NCBI RefSeq assembly: GCF_024320865.1
Contig: NZ_JANDBD010000001.1
Span: forward strand, 124,001 to 188,000
DNA length: 64,000 nucleotides
Origin: Mycolicibacterium arenosum
Lineage (GTDB): Bacteria > Actinomycetota > Actinomycetes > Mycobacteriales > Mycobacteriaceae
Direction of reading: 5' to 3'
Positions 55,532 to 63,973 of the stretch are shown piece by piece. The translations under genes and the position numbers were made by a program. The notes beneath the pieces are model-generated. The model did not search any database. It had not been told where the DNA came from and saw nothing but the letters and a program-made list of their open reading frames with translations. Position 1 is the stretch's first letter. Every line of letters starts with the position of its first letter.

Positions 55532-56029
55532 TCAGGCGTAGCCCACCCAGCCGCGAATCGTGAACGCCGAGAAGAACTCGGTGACGTCGTGGAAGCCGGC
55601 CTCCTCGAGCAGCCCGCGGTCCTGCTCGGGCGTCAGGGCGGGTACCTGCGCGGCGATCGCCGTGCGTGCCTGCTCCGCGTCGGCCGGATCGACGCCCGAC
55701 GACACCAGATTCGCCACGTGGCGCCGGATCCACGTCTCTCGCTCGTCGTCGGTGCGCTGGGGAAAGCTCAGGTGCGCCGCCACGAACGGTGCGCCGGGCG
55801 CCAATCGTCGCCGCACCTCGGCCACGGTGCGACGGCGCCGGCCCTAGCGTGCGCGTGTCTCCAAGCCGCCGCCGGCTCCGAGCACCAGGATGTTCGCGTC
55901 CACCGGTGCGTGTTCGTCGATCAGTACGGCGGTCAACTGGTGGATGACGCGGTACGCGGGCACCATCTGCACGACGCGATCGGCGTACTTCTCAACGTGT
56001 CGGGGGTTGTCGAAAGGGGAGTCGGCCAT
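55532..56029 (-). pseudogene. SAM-dependent methyltransferase, internally deleted
   Basis: Two same-frame pieces of one methyltransferase are separated by a TAG. The N-terminal piece (ATG 56029) runs through the SAM-binding motif VLGAGGGLETRAR, then stops at 55844. The C-terminal piece resumes TVAEVRRRLAPGAPFVAAHLSFP and ends GWVGYA. Roughly 70 residues that normally lie between motif I and this point (the acidic loop and motif post-I) are missing. The gene is therefore non-functional by internal deletion plus a stop. Confidence 0.75.
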
Positions 56030-56089
56030 GACACCGATGGTCCGAGGTCCGCGAGAACCCGGCAAGTCATGTTGCCGATCCGGCAAGCG

Positions 56090-56638
56090 CTAATCGCTGA
56101 ACGCGGGAGCGACGAAGCGGCGCAACAATTCCTGCTCGACTCGCGGATCGGCGATCGGCCAGTACGCCAACGACATCACCACCCGCACGATCCACTGCGC
56201 GGCGTGTGGGTCGTCGTCGGTGAGCCCGGTGAGTTCGGCGGCCAGATGCCCCAGGACGGGCGAGGAGTGCAGGTCCCCGATGTTCGGGACGTTGCCCCCG
56301 GTGAACATCAATCGGCGAATCGGGTCCGCGCGGATCTGCTCGAGGGCGACCGCGATCGCGCGAATCACACGCTCGCGACCGCTCAGTCCGTCGACGGCCT
56401 GCCGAACGGTGTCCACCACGCCGGACGCCAATCGCATCAGGACCGCGTCGCGAATCTGGGACTTGCCACCCGCGTAGCGGTAGACGGTGGCTCTCGAGCA
56501 GTGCAGCCGGGCCGCCAGCCTGTCGATGTCGAACGCGTCCAGGCCCTCGGCGATGACGAGGTCGGTTGCGGCGCGGTGGATCCGGTCAGCGGCCGCGTTG
56601 CGGCGATCGCCGCCGACCACCCAGTCATCGCGAGGCAC
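56090..56638 (-). CDS. TetR/AcrR-family transcriptional regulator
   Basis: This 182-aa protein has an N-terminal helix-turn-helix: ADRIHRAATDLVIAEGLDAFDIDRLAARLHCSRATVYRYAGGKSQIRDAVL. The C-terminal ligand domain is unassigned. It diverges from the cytochrome P450 gene and probably controls it through inverted repeats in the 163-bp gap. Confidence 0.85.
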   Translation of the reverse strand: MPRDDWVVGGDRRNAAADRIHRAATDLVIAEGLDAFDIDRLAARLHCSRATVYRYAGGKSQIRDAVLMRLASGVVDTVRQAVDGLSGRERVIRAIAVALEQIRADPIRRLMFTGGNVPNIGDLHSSPVLGHLAAELTGLTDDDPHAAQWIVRVVMSLAYWPIADPRVEQELLRRFVAPAFSD

Positions 56639-56679
56639 AAGCGAGATCTTCTCAACACTGAGACGAGACGGTCAACACA

Positions 56680-56715
56680 TCTCACGATCCCGCAGGTCGG
56701 ACCGTCGTCGTGAGA
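56680..56715. promoter_or_regulatory. Inverted repeats in the TetR/P450 divergent region
   Basis: TCTCACG (56680-56686) and CGTGAGA (56709-56715) are inverted repeats. The smaller GTCGT/ACGAC pair (56704-56719) overlaps the right half. This is the expected place for the TetR operator. Confidence 0.35.
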
Positions 56716-56801
56716 CGACTACTGTCCGCCGTCGCGCTGCGTCGTTTCGACTTCGCCGCGGGCTATTGACGCCTCTCGGCCCGGCCGTTCAGCGTGGAGT
56801 G

Positions 56802-58022
56802 ATGACCTCATTGGATTCCGGACTCGGCCTCGCGCTGTTCGACGACCGGTACATCCAGGACCCGTACCCGCTCTACGCGCGAATGCACGCATCGGGGCCG
56901 GTGCACCGCATCGGTGCGTCCGGCTTTCACGCGGTGAGCGCCTGGGACGTCGTCGAGGAGGTGGTCGACCGCTGCGACGACTTCTCGTCCAACCTGACCG
57001 CCACGATGATCTACCAGCCGGGGGGTGTGGTCGGCGAGTTCCCGATCGGCGAGGTGGGCGGGCCGACGCAGGCGTTGGCCACCGCCGACGATCCCGCGCA
57101 CGCCGTCCATCGCAAGGCGCTGCTGCCCCAGCTCGCCGCCAAGCGCATCCGCGCGTTCGAGCCGTTCATCGCCGACACCGCCGCCGACATCTGGAACGAG
57201 CATGCGCGGGGTGGCCGCATCGAGTGGATGAGCGCCATGGCCAACCGGCTGCCGATGGCAATCGTCGGTCGGATCATCGGCGTGCCCGACGCGGACATCG
57301 GCAGGCTCGCCGAATGGGGTTACTCCGCAACGCAAGTCGTCGAGGGGCTCGCCAGTCCGGAGAAACTGCACGCAGCGACGGTCGCCGTGCTGGAGCTCAG
57401 CGCGTACATCACCGAGCAGTTCCGGTGCGCGGTCGACGACCCGCGCGACAACCTGCTGGGCGATCTCGCGACGGCGTGTGCCAGCGGGGTCATCGACGAT
57501 CTCGCGGCCATGACCATGATGATCACGTTGTTCAGTGCCGGAGGCGAGTCCACGGCGTCGCTCATCGGTTCGGCGGCCTGGATCCTCGCTACGCAACCGG
57601 AGATTCAGCAACAGGTCCGTGACGACCCGACGCTGCTGGGCGCGTTCCTTGAGGAGGTGCTGCGCTACGAGCCGCCCTTCCGCGGGCACTACCGGCACGT
57701 GCTGGCGGACACCGACCTGCGCGGCGTCGAGCTAGCTGCGGGTTCGCGCCTGCTGCTGCTGTGGGGCGCCGCGAATCGCGACCCCGCACACTTCGACGAG
57801 CCCGATCGCTTCCGCCTCGACAGGGCGTCCGGACGACGTCACATCGCGTTCGGCAAGGGCGTGCACTTCTGCGTGGGAGCGGCGCTGGCGCGCTTGGAGG
57901 CCGGCATCGTGATCGGCCGACTGCTCGAACGCACCACCTGGGTGCGGGCCGACGACGTGGGTCGCTGGCTGCCGAGTCTGCTGGTCCGGCGGTTGGACCG
58001 ATTGGTGCTGGCGCTGGATTGA
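56802..58022 (+). CDS. Cytochrome P450
   Basis: This 406-aa soluble P450 has the I-helix oxygen-activation motif SAGGESTASL, the K-helix ExxR in EEVLRYEPP, and the heme Cys ligand in FGKGVHFCVGAALARLE. It lacks a membrane anchor, so it needs a ferredoxin and reductase encoded elsewhere. Substrate unknown. ATG 56802 follows GTGGAGTG. Regulated by the divergent TetR gene (inference from position). Confidence 0.92.
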   Translation: MTSLDSGLGLALFDDRYIQDPYPLYARMHASGPVHRIGASGFHAVSAWDVVEEVVDRCDDFSSNLTATMIYQPGGVVGEFPIGEVGGPTQALATADDPAHAVHRKALLPQLAAKRIRAFEPFIADTAADIWNEHARGGRIEWMSAMANRLPMAIVGRIIGVPDADIGRLAEWGYSATQVVEGLASPEKLHAATVAVLELSAYITEQFRCAVDDPRDNLLGDLATACASGVIDDLAAMTMMITLFSAGGESTASLIGSAAWILATQPEIQQQVRDDPTLLGAFLEEVLRYEPPFRGHYRHVLADTDLRGVELAAGSRLLLLWGAANRDPAHFDEPDRFRLDRASGRRHIAFGKGVHFCVGAALARLEAGIVIGRLLERTTWVRADDVGRWLPSLLVRRLDRLVLALD

Positions 58023-58047
58023 GGCAGTGGCCCCGACGTCCGTGGGC

Positions 58048-58284
58048 CTATGCGCTCGCGGCGATCTGGGCGCAGGCGACCTGGAAATCGGCGCAGGTAC
58101 AGCGCTGGTAGGCGTGATCGTGCTCGCGGTCGAGGTCGTCGTCGGCGTCGCAGCCGGCACATCCATGGCACGCGCCGAACGCGGAGTGCTCCGCGTGCCG
58201 GTGCCCACACGCACACGGAGTGTCGTAGTGGTGATTGGGAATCACCTTCTCTTCGAGCTGCCCGTCCGCAGTGAGTCGCGCCAT
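58048..58284 (-). CDS. Cys/His-rich small protein, putative metal-binding
   Basis: This 78-aa protein has CACGHRHAEHSAFGACHGCAG (eight Cys/His positions in about 21 residues), an acidic linker DADDDLDREHDHAYQ and CTCADFQVACAQ. Clustered C-x-C, H-x-x-H and C-x-x-C resemble zinc or iron-sulfur sites; no named family. ATG 58284 is chosen. A GTGA-N6-TCAC site lies about 70 bp upstream. Confidence 0.65.
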   Translation of the reverse strand: MARLTADGQLEEKVIPNHHYDTPCACGHRHAEHSAFGACHGCAGCDADDDLDREHDHAYQRCTCADFQVACAQIAASA

Positions 58285-58353
58285 GAGCAATCACGGTACA
58301 GACCCTCGGTCCGGGAAAGAAGCCCAAAACAGACTTTTCGTCGGTTTTCTCGA

Positions 58354-58367
58354 GTGACCTGACTCAC
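58354..58367. promoter_or_regulatory. CRP-like binding site
   Basis: GTGACCTGACTCAC fits the mycobacterial CRP half-site pattern GTGA-N6-TCAC exactly. It lies between the divergent Cys/His-rich gene (start 58284) and the DUF2993 gene (start 58523). Confidence 0.45.
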
Positions 58368-58509
58368 GGATGTTCCCGCACGTCTGAGGCTTAAATGGGT
58401 TAACACGAACACCCAAAAAGATCTTGCTTCTGCAATCGAAGCGATGGCTGTGCGGTGCAGCGGACCGCCCCGAGCAACCACTGGAAGCGAGTCGGCGGCG
58501 GCGATAGGG

Positions 58510-58515
58510 CAGAAT
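58510..58515 (+). promoter_or_regulatory. -10 element of the DUF2993 gene
   Basis: CAGAAT ends 7 nt before GTG 58523. Confidence 0.4.
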
Positions 58516-58522
58516 CGCGCAG

Positions 58523-59521
58523 GTGACGAATCCCCCCGAGCGGCCCGGCCAGTCCGGCTGGAGGGGAAGGGGCACATCGTCGCCCGATCCCGCGACCCAT
58601 CGGATACCGCGCCAGGACGACGCCGAACCGCCGACTGAGCAGCTACGGGCCAGGCGGAGCCCGCAAACGGGCGTTGGGCGCGCGTTCCCGAAGCCGCAAT
58701 CACCTGCCGATCATTCGCCGACCCAGCAGCTCCGCCGCGCGGACGAGCCGCTGCCGCCGCAGCGCCGCACGGCGGCGCCGGATTCCGAATCGACACCGAA
58801 ACGGCCGCGAAGCAAGCAGACGGTCGTACTCATCGCGGTCATCGTCGTCGCGTTGCTCGCCGGAGGGCTGGCCGGTGGCGAACTGTATGCACGACACCGT
58901 GCCGAGAGCATCCTGGTCGGCGTCGCGGAATGCGTGGTCGAGGACGGCGCGTCGGTGTCCTTCGGGGTAAATCCGCCGTTCCTCTGGCAGTACGCGGTGG
59001 GTGACTACACCGACATCACGGTGCGCACCGAGGGCGACAGGGTGCAGAGCGCCAACGGCATGACGGCGGAGGTCACCCTCGAAGACGTGCGTCTGACCGA
59101 CACCGCCGATTCCAAGGGCACCATCGGGTCACTGCAGGCGACCCTCGACTGGACGTCCGCGGGCATCAAGGACACCGTGGTCGCCGAGCTGCCACAGGTG
59201 GGATCGTTCGTCACGGATGTGACGACCAGCTCCGCTGACGGCACAATCGTGCTGCAGGCCGGCGAGAACAGCGTCACCGCCAAGCCGATCGTGACCGACG
59301 GCGACCTCAACCTCGAGGTGCTGGACGTCGTCGGCCCGCTCCCGAGGGACTTCGTGCAATCCTCGCTCAACGACCTCACCAGGAAGCTCAACGACAACTA
59401 CCCGCTCGGTATCCACGCGGACAGCGTTCAGGTGACCGAATCGGGTGTCGTCGGCACGTTCTCCAGCCAGGACGCGTCGATCCCCAAAGAAGACGCCAAC
59501 CCCTGCTTCGCGGCGCTCTAA
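58523..59521 (+). CDS. DUF2993 (LmeA-like) membrane-anchored protein
   Basis: This 332-aa protein has a ~95-residue cytoplasmic Pro/Arg/Gln-rich head, one helix (TVVLIAVIVVALLAGGLAGGELYA, about residues 99-122) and an exported DUF2993 domain. Within the domain, RAESILVGVAECVVEDGASVSFGVNPPFLWQY and LNDNYPLGIHADSVQVTE are characteristic. The LmeA member of this family supports lipomannan elongation, so a periplasmic lipid/glycan role is plausible but unproven here. Confidence 0.8.
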   Translation: MTNPPERPGQSGWRGRGTSSPDPATHRIPRQDDAEPPTEQLRARRSPQTGVGRAFPKPQSPADHSPTQQLRRADEPLPPQRRTAAPDSESTPKRPRSKQTVVLIAVIVVALLAGGLAGGELYARHRAESILVGVAECVVEDGASVSFGVNPPFLWQYAVGDYTDITVRTEGDRVQSANGMTAEVTLEDVRLTDTADSKGTIGSLQATLDWTSAGIKDTVVAELPQVGSFVTDVTTSSADGTIVLQAGENSVTAKPIVTDGDLNLEVLDVVGPLPRDFVQSSLNDLTRKLNDNYPLGIHADSVQVTESGVVGTFSSQDASIPKEDANPCFAAL

Positions 59522-59523
59522 CT

Positions 59524-59554
59524 CGTCGTTCAAACGTCGTTCACACGTCGTTCA
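59524..59554. repeat. Three tandem 11-bp direct repeats
   Basis: CGTCGTTCA occurs at 59524-59532, 59535-59543 and 59546-59554, an 11-bp period (about one helical turn). It lies between two convergent genes and includes the stop codon of the GAF-ANTAR gene. Confidence 0.6.
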
Positions 59555-60268
59555 GCGTGGTGGCGGTGTGAGGGCTTTCTCGTGCTCGTCGACAAGCCAC
59601 CGCGCGACGTCGACCAGCCGGACGTTGGTCTCCTGTGACGCCTTCGTGAGGGTGGCGAACGCCTGCAGCCCGGAGAGTCGATCCCGATGCATGAGAATTC
59701 CCTTCGCCTGGCCGATGATGTCGCGGCTCGCGACCGCTAGGTGAAGCTGCTCCGTTGCCGTCGACCCGGCGACCGCGACGGCGGCGTGCTGGGCCAGGAT
59801 CTCGCCGATCGCCACCGAATCGTCGGTGAAGACGTGCGGCGTCGCACCGTACAGCGTCAGCACACCGAGGGTCTCGCTCTGCACCAGCAGCGGGAACACC
59901 AGCATGGAGTGCACACCGAGATCCGTCGCGATGGGGATGAACTGGGGCCATTTCTCGGCGACGGCGAGGTTGTTGACCACGATCGGCCTGCGTTCGTCGA
60001 GCACGCTCAGCGCGGGGCCCTCGCGTATGGAGGTCTGCAGCGCGTCGAGGCGCGCGACGATGTCGTCGGTGGCCGCCGCCGGTTCGACGCGGCGCTTGGT
60101 GACCAGTGATACTCCGGCCCAGCTCGCGCCGGGAACGATGGGGACTGCCGCGTCGACGATGGCGTGGAGCACTGCCTCGGAGCTCTTGAGCGATTGCATG
60201 CCAATCGCGAAATCGCCGAGCTTCTGCGCGAGCTGTCTACTGGTGTGAGGTCGAATGGGGTCGTTCAT
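59552..60268 (-). CDS. GAF-ANTAR regulator
   Basis: This 238-aa protein has an N-terminal GAF domain (about 20-165; VPGASWAGVSLV, VHSMLVFPLLVQSETLGVLTLYG) and a C-terminal ANTAR RNA-binding domain (SRDIIGQAKGILMHRDRLSGLQAFATLTKASQETNVRLVDVARWLV). ANTAR proteins act by antitermination at paired RNA hairpins. ATG 60268 follows AGGAGACC. No adjacent target RNA was found. Confidence 0.88.
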   Translation of the reverse strand: MNDPIRPHTSRQLAQKLGDFAIGMQSLKSSEAVLHAIVDAAVPIVPGASWAGVSLVTKRRVEPAAATDDIVARLDALQTSIREGPALSVLDERRPIVVNNLAVAEKWPQFIPIATDLGVHSMLVFPLLVQSETLGVLTLYGATPHVFTDDSVAIGEILAQHAAVAVAGSTATEQLHLAVASRDIIGQAKGILMHRDRLSGLQAFATLTKASQETNVRLVDVARWLVDEHEKALTPPPR

Positions 60269-60374
60269 CGCGGTCTCCTTCAGGCGCGAAGCACGAAGGT
60301 TTCATGGAGGTGGTCGGGGATGGAACCGACCCGTCACCTCGCGGGTGACGGGTCGGCGGTGGAGCGCGTGAGGT

Positions 60375-60566
60375 TTAGCTCAGGGCGTCCTTGACCTTCT
60401 TGCCGGCGTCCTTGATCTTCTCGCCCGCGTCCTTGAGCCCGGCCTTCGCCTGGTCCGACTTGCCCTCGGCTTCGGTCTCGCGGTCACCGGTCACCCGGCC
60501 CGCCGTCTCCTTGGCCTGGCCGCCGAGGTCCTCGGCCTTGTTGCTGATCTTGTCGCCAATGCCCAT
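60375..60566 (-). CDS. CsbD-family stress protein
   Basis: This 63-aa protein has the CsbD pattern MGIGDKISNKAEDLGGQAKE and TGDRETEAEGKSDQAKAGLKDAGEKIKDAGKK. It is small, highly charged and helical. CsbD-like proteins are general-stress proteins of unknown mechanism. ATG 60566 has AAGGAGC just upstream, and a SigF/SigB-like promoter lies 55-80 nt upstream. Confidence 0.85.
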   Translation of the reverse strand: MGIGDKISNKAEDLGGQAKETAGRVTGDRETEAEGKSDQAKAGLKDAGEKIKDAGKKVKDALS

Positions 60567-60877
60567 GTCCGTTGCTCCTTGCTCATATCCGGGCCATCGT
60601 TGCCCGAACTTGGGGTGGGGGTACCTCAGCGGGCAAAGCTTGAAACACCGGTGTGGAGCGGGCCACAACCCGGCTACCACACGACCCATCGGGCGGCGAA
60701 GCCGGAACCGAGGACCGCGCTGCGCCGCTATACGCGGCGAAAAGCCTGGTGGAACAGGTCGCTCAGAGAGCGCAAGTCGTGGTTCGGCCCGCCGACCCCT
60801 GCGATGAACGTCGAGGGGCCAAACTGCCTGTAGCAACGCCTGACGGGCGGGAAATGTTCACCTTGCCGACAGCTGGT
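60567..60877. other. 311-bp intergenic region
   Basis: The left part holds the csbD RBS and a SigF-like promoter (60621-60646). The rest (about 60650-60877) has no coding frame I can support, no tRNA-like fold and no clear terminator. Confidence 0.6.
60621..60646 (-). promoter_or_regulatory. SigF/SigB-like promoter of csbD
   Basis: On the minus strand GTTT (60646-60643) is followed after exactly 16 nt by AGGTAC (60626-60621). This approximates the mycobacterial SigF pattern GTTT-N15-17-GGGTAT, with the -10 differing at two positions. Confidence 0.4.
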
Positions 60878-61570
60878 TCACAGGACCACCGAGATCTCGT
60901 CGCTCAACCGGTAGCCGTCGGTCAACGGCAGCGTGTCACCGCTCCAGAACTTGCCGGGGTCGAACCAGTTGTAGTGCTTCTCGGAGGTCAGCAGGCCCAT
61001 CTCCTCGAACGTGATGGCTACGGTCTCGGCGCAGTACGCGGTCTCCAGCCCGACCTTGAGCTTCTCGTCCTTCTTGCGCTCGGCGGACTCGCGCACCTTG
61101 CGATGCACGAACGGCAGCCCGCGGGTGAAGTCGCTGACGGTCGGTGCGCGGCCGCGGATCCATCGGCCGGTCAACTTCGCGGTGGTCGGGAACGCGGTGC
61201 CGTCCATCCGCGCGATCACCTTGAGCAGTTCGTCCTCCTGCGCACGATTGGCGTACGGGGTGAGCTGACGCAGCCAGCAGCGCTGCCCGTAGGTCAGCAT
61301 CCACCGTTCGACCGCCACCCGGAGGTCGTTGAGCTGTACGCCGCGGTGGTTCGTGCCGCTCCACAGACACGGCATCTTGTCGCCGAGTTCGGCGTGCCAG
61401 ATCAGCGGCGGCAGATCGTCGATGGCGACGGTCATCCCGACGTGGTTGACCGGGGCGTTCGTCAGCGTCTGGATCGCACGGTCGGGACCCGAATCGCCGC
61501 GAAACAGCCAGATGTCGCCCGTACGCGTTTCGGCCAGGGCGCGGTCCAGAGTCACCGTGTTGGCGTCCAT
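60878..61570 (-). CDS. Permuted papain-fold (YiiX-like) hydrolase
   Basis: This 230-aa protein begins with LAETRTGDIWLFRGDSGPDRAIQTLTNAPVNHVGM, where the His sits in the first strand, and has the Cys later in TAYCAETVAITFEEMG. This His-first, Cys-last order is that of permuted NlpC/P60 (YiiX/DUF830) enzymes. A terminal WFDPGKFWSGD is also typical. It could act on lipids, amides or cell-wall peptides; no signal peptide is present. ATG 61570. Confidence 0.75.
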   Translation of the reverse strand: MDANTVTLDRALAETRTGDIWLFRGDSGPDRAIQTLTNAPVNHVGMTVAIDDLPPLIWHAELGDKMPCLWSGTNHRGVQLNDLRVAVERWMLTYGQRCWLRQLTPYANRAQEDELLKVIARMDGTAFPTTAKLTGRWIRGRAPTVSDFTRGLPFVHRKVRESAERKKDEKLKVGLETAYCAETVAITFEEMGLLTSEKHYNWFDPGKFWSGDTLPLTDGYRLSDEISVVL

Positions 61571-61584
61571 CAGCGAAGCTTAGG

Positions 61585-61590
61585 CAGAAT
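61585..61590 (+). promoter_or_regulatory. -10 element of the 53-aa membrane protein gene
   Basis: CAGAAT ends 6 nt before ATG 61597. Confidence 0.4.
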
Positions 61591-61596
61591 TCGGTC

Positions 61597-61758
61597 ATGC
61601 GAGGCATCTGGAAGTGGGTCGGGCTGGCGGGTGTCGCCGGCGTCGTCGCGGGCGGAGTCCTGGTTGCCCGTGATCAACGCAAACGCAACGCCTACACCCC
61701 GGATGACATCAGGGCGCGGCTGCATCAGCGGTTCGCCGAAGCGAACAAGGACGCCTAG
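61597..61758 (+). CDS. 53-aa single-pass membrane protein
   Basis: This short frame from ATG 61597 begins [20 protein letters not shown] with one N-terminal hydrophobic helix. It continues into a soluble tail [25 protein letters not shown] typical of small actinobacterial membrane-tethered proteins. It diverges from the YiiX-like gene across 26 bp and overlaps the convergent cyclase gene by 4 bp. Too short for common gene callers, but its composition and promoter support it. Confidence 0.7.
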   Translation: MRGIWKWVGLAGVAGVVAGGVLVARDQRKRNAYTPDDIRARLHQRFAEANKDA

Positions 61759-62543
61759 GTGAGCACGGCGTAGAGCCGGTGCGTCCCGCTGAACCCCTTC
61801 AGCGCGACGTCGCGGCCCTCGTCGAACGCGACGTCGTCACCGGCCTGCTCGACGGCGTCGCGCACCGACTCGCTGACGAGCACCTCGCCGCCCTCGGCCT
61901 CCCCGGCCACCCGTGCGGCCATGGCGACGTTGCGGCCGAACAGGTCGTCGCCGCGCCGCACCGACTTACCGGCGTGGATCCCGATGCGAACGCGAATGTC
62001 GTTGTGTCGCTTGTTCAACTCCGCCTGGATGTCGATGCTGCAGCGGACGGCCTCGGTCGGCTGCGCGAAGGCGATCATGAACCCGTCGCCCTGACTCTTG
62101 ACGATGTAGCCGCTGTGCCGCTTCACGTGCCTGCCGACCAGCTTGTCGTGCCGGTCGATGAGCCGAACCCACGCGCGGTCGCCGATCCGTTCGTTGAGCG
62201 CGGTGGACTCCTCGATGTCGGAGAACAGGATCGCGACGCGACCGCTCGGGGCGAGCCGAGCCAGGTCGGGTCGCTCGACCTCGGCCCAGTCCGCCAGGTC
62301 CTCGATCGACGACCGCACCGCGGCGCCGAAGCCCTCCTTGCGCAGGATGTTCGCCGTCTGCCAGACCTGTTTGACCGCCTCGCGACCCCCGGCCATGAGG
62401 TTGGCTCGGGTGTCGACCCTGCGCTGCGCGGCGGCGAGTTCCTCGGTGCGGCGAGCGAGGCGCCGGGACTGTACGACGATCACGACGGCCTCGGCGACGA
62501 TGATGATGCCCAGTACGCAGAGCGCGGTCGTTGTTCCCGACAC
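61755..62543 (-). CDS. Membrane-anchored class III adenylate/guanylate cyclase
   Basis: This 262-aa protein has one N-terminal helix ([20 protein letters not shown]), a coiled-coil linker ([23 protein letters not shown]) and a C-terminal CHD domain. The domain has metal Asp in [30 protein letters not shown] (second Asp) and [25 protein letters not shown] (Arg/Asn transition-state region). GTG 62543 is chosen because TTG 62582 would overlap the divergent gene. It corresponds in position to the Rv1120c region. Confidence 0.87.
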   Translation of the reverse strand: MSGTTTALCVLGIIIVAEAVVIVVQSRRLARRTEELAAAQRRVDTRANLMAGGREAVKQVWQTANILRKEGFGAAVRSSIEDLADWAEVERPDLARLAPSGRVAILFSDIEESTALNERIGDRAWVRLIDRHDKLVGRHVKRHSGYIVKSQGDGFMIAFAQPTEAVRCSIDIQAELNKRHNDIRVRIGIHAGKSVRRGDDLFGRNVAMAARVAGEAEGGEVLVSESVRDAVEQAGDDVAFDEGRDVALKGFSGTHRLYAVLT

Positions 62544-62571
62544 GGTACGAGTATTGGATGCTGAAGCGGTG

Positions 62572-63519
62572 ATGCCCGTCAAGGTGCCCTATTACGAGAG
62601 CCGTTTCGTCCGTGCCAACCACCCGACCGAAAACCGAGCGCTGTGGCTGCGTGAGACCCTGCTGCTGCCGAGCGCCGGGGAGTCAGTCGCCGACGTGTGG
62701 CTGATGGTGTTCGACCCCGACGGCGCGGGGAACCGGGCGCTAAAAGCGGGCTACCCGCTGAGCCACTCGGACTACCGCTACGACGACTGGACGGCCCGCA
62801 TCGGCGAGGCGACCATCGACGACTCGGCGGTGCGGGGTGCGATCGCCGCGGACGGCCGAGCGGCGACATGGGATCTGCGCATCGGATCCAGCGGGGCACC
62901 GGAGGTCAAACTGCTGACCGACCGCGGCTATCGGGCGAAGTTCCCCACGGCCAAGACGATGGTGCGAGACCCGCTGGCGACCTTCGACGGCTCGGTGGAC
63001 TTCGGGGGCCGGTTCGACGTCCACGGGTGGCGGGGGAGCGTCAACCACAACTGGGGCAGGCGGCACACTCCGGCGTACGCGTTCGGGCAGGTGTGCGGTT
63101 TCGATGATGCCGCCGATGCGAGCCTCGAGATCGTCACCGCGCACGCGGCGATCGGACCGATCCGCCTGCCCGCCGCCACGCTGCTGGTGTTGCGTTGCGG
63201 CGGAGAGGAGTTCGCGGTGCGATCGGCGCTCGGGACACATCGCACCCGAGGGGACTACCGGCCGTTCGAGTGGTCGTTCGGAGCGCGCGTCGGGGGAGCG
63301 GTGATCGAGGGCGAGATGGCCGCCGACGCGGCGGACGTGATCGGGCTGACCTACTCCGACACGACCGGGCACACCAAGTTCTGCTACAACTCGGCGCTGG
63401 CGACGTGCCGCATCGAGCTGACCTCGGACGGTCGGCGCACCGAACTCATCGCGACCCGGCGGGCGATGCTGGAGATCCTGCTGCCCGAGCCGCACGAGGG
63501 CGTCCCGCTGCTGGCGTGA
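62572..63519 (+). CDS. AttH/CrtC lipocalin-like protein
   Basis: This 315-aa protein is rich in beta strands: [27 protein letters not shown] at the start, [28 protein letters not shown] in the middle and [18 protein letters not shown] later. The paired ...WRGSxNHNWG... pattern occurs in AttH/hydroxyneurosporene-synthase-like double-lipocalin proteins. A hydrophobic ligand is likely; enzymatic activity is uncertain. ATG 62572 (or GTG 62569). It diverges from the cyclase gene. Confidence 0.65.
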   Translation: MPVKVPYYESRFVRANHPTENRALWLRETLLLPSAGESVADVWLMVFDPDGAGNRALKAGYPLSHSDYRYDDWTARIGEATIDDSAVRGAIAADGRAATWDLRIGSSGAPEVKLLTDRGYRAKFPTAKTMVRDPLATFDGSVDFGGRFDVHGWRGSVNHNWGRRHTPAYAFGQVCGFDDAADASLEIVTAHAAIGPIRLPAATLLVLRCGGEEFAVRSALGTHRTRGDYRPFEWSFGARVGGAVIEGEMAADAADVIGLTYSDTTGHTKFCYNSALATCRIELTSDGRRTELIATRRAMLEILLPEPHEGVPLLA

Positions 63520-63536
63520 CGGATCGTCCCGGTCGC

Positions 63537-63914
63537 TCAGCTGAACGCGGCGGTGACGGTCGCCATGTCGAAGTAGTCGCGCCAGACCGCGATCTTCCCG
63601 TCGCGCACCTCGAAGACGCCCATCACGGGCAGCGCCAGCTCGCGGCCGTCCTTGAAGCGCATCACGTCGGTGCGCTCGTTCATCACGACGTTCCCGTCGG
63701 CGACCTGCCGGTGCACCTGGAAGTCGATGCCGTCGACGGCCGCAAAGAAGCCCGCGATGAACTCCGTGATCGCCTCGCGCCCCTCGGCGGGCGGCATCGG
63801 AATGTTGTGATACACCGCGTCTTCGGTGAACCAGCCGGCCAGCTGGTCGGGGTCCGGTCGGACCCACAGTGCGCAGAACTCGGTCACGACGGTGTCGGCG
63901 CTGACTTCGGTCAT
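63537..63914 (-). CDS. Limonene-1,2-epoxide-hydrolase-like protein
   Basis: This 125-aa NTF2-fold protein retains the LEH catalytic triad context: Arg and Asp in MNERTDVM and a final Asp in WRDYFDM. This Asp-Arg-Asp set distinguishes LEH (EphG-like) enzymes from other SnoaL-fold proteins. In mycobacteria the family includes a cholesterol-epoxide hydrolase, so a steroid or terpene epoxide substrate is plausible. ATG 63914. Confidence 0.82.
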   Translation of the reverse strand: MTEVSADTVVTEFCALWVRPDPDQLAGWFTEDAVYHNIPMPPAEGREAITEFIAGFFAAVDGIDFQVHRQVADGNVVMNERTDVMRFKDGRELALPVMGVFEVRDGKIAVWRDYFDMATVTAAFS

Positions 63915-63973
63915 GCCCTATTGAGCCGCATCGGCGCAAGGTAAATCAACCCCGCCGGCGCGGCGGACGTCGG

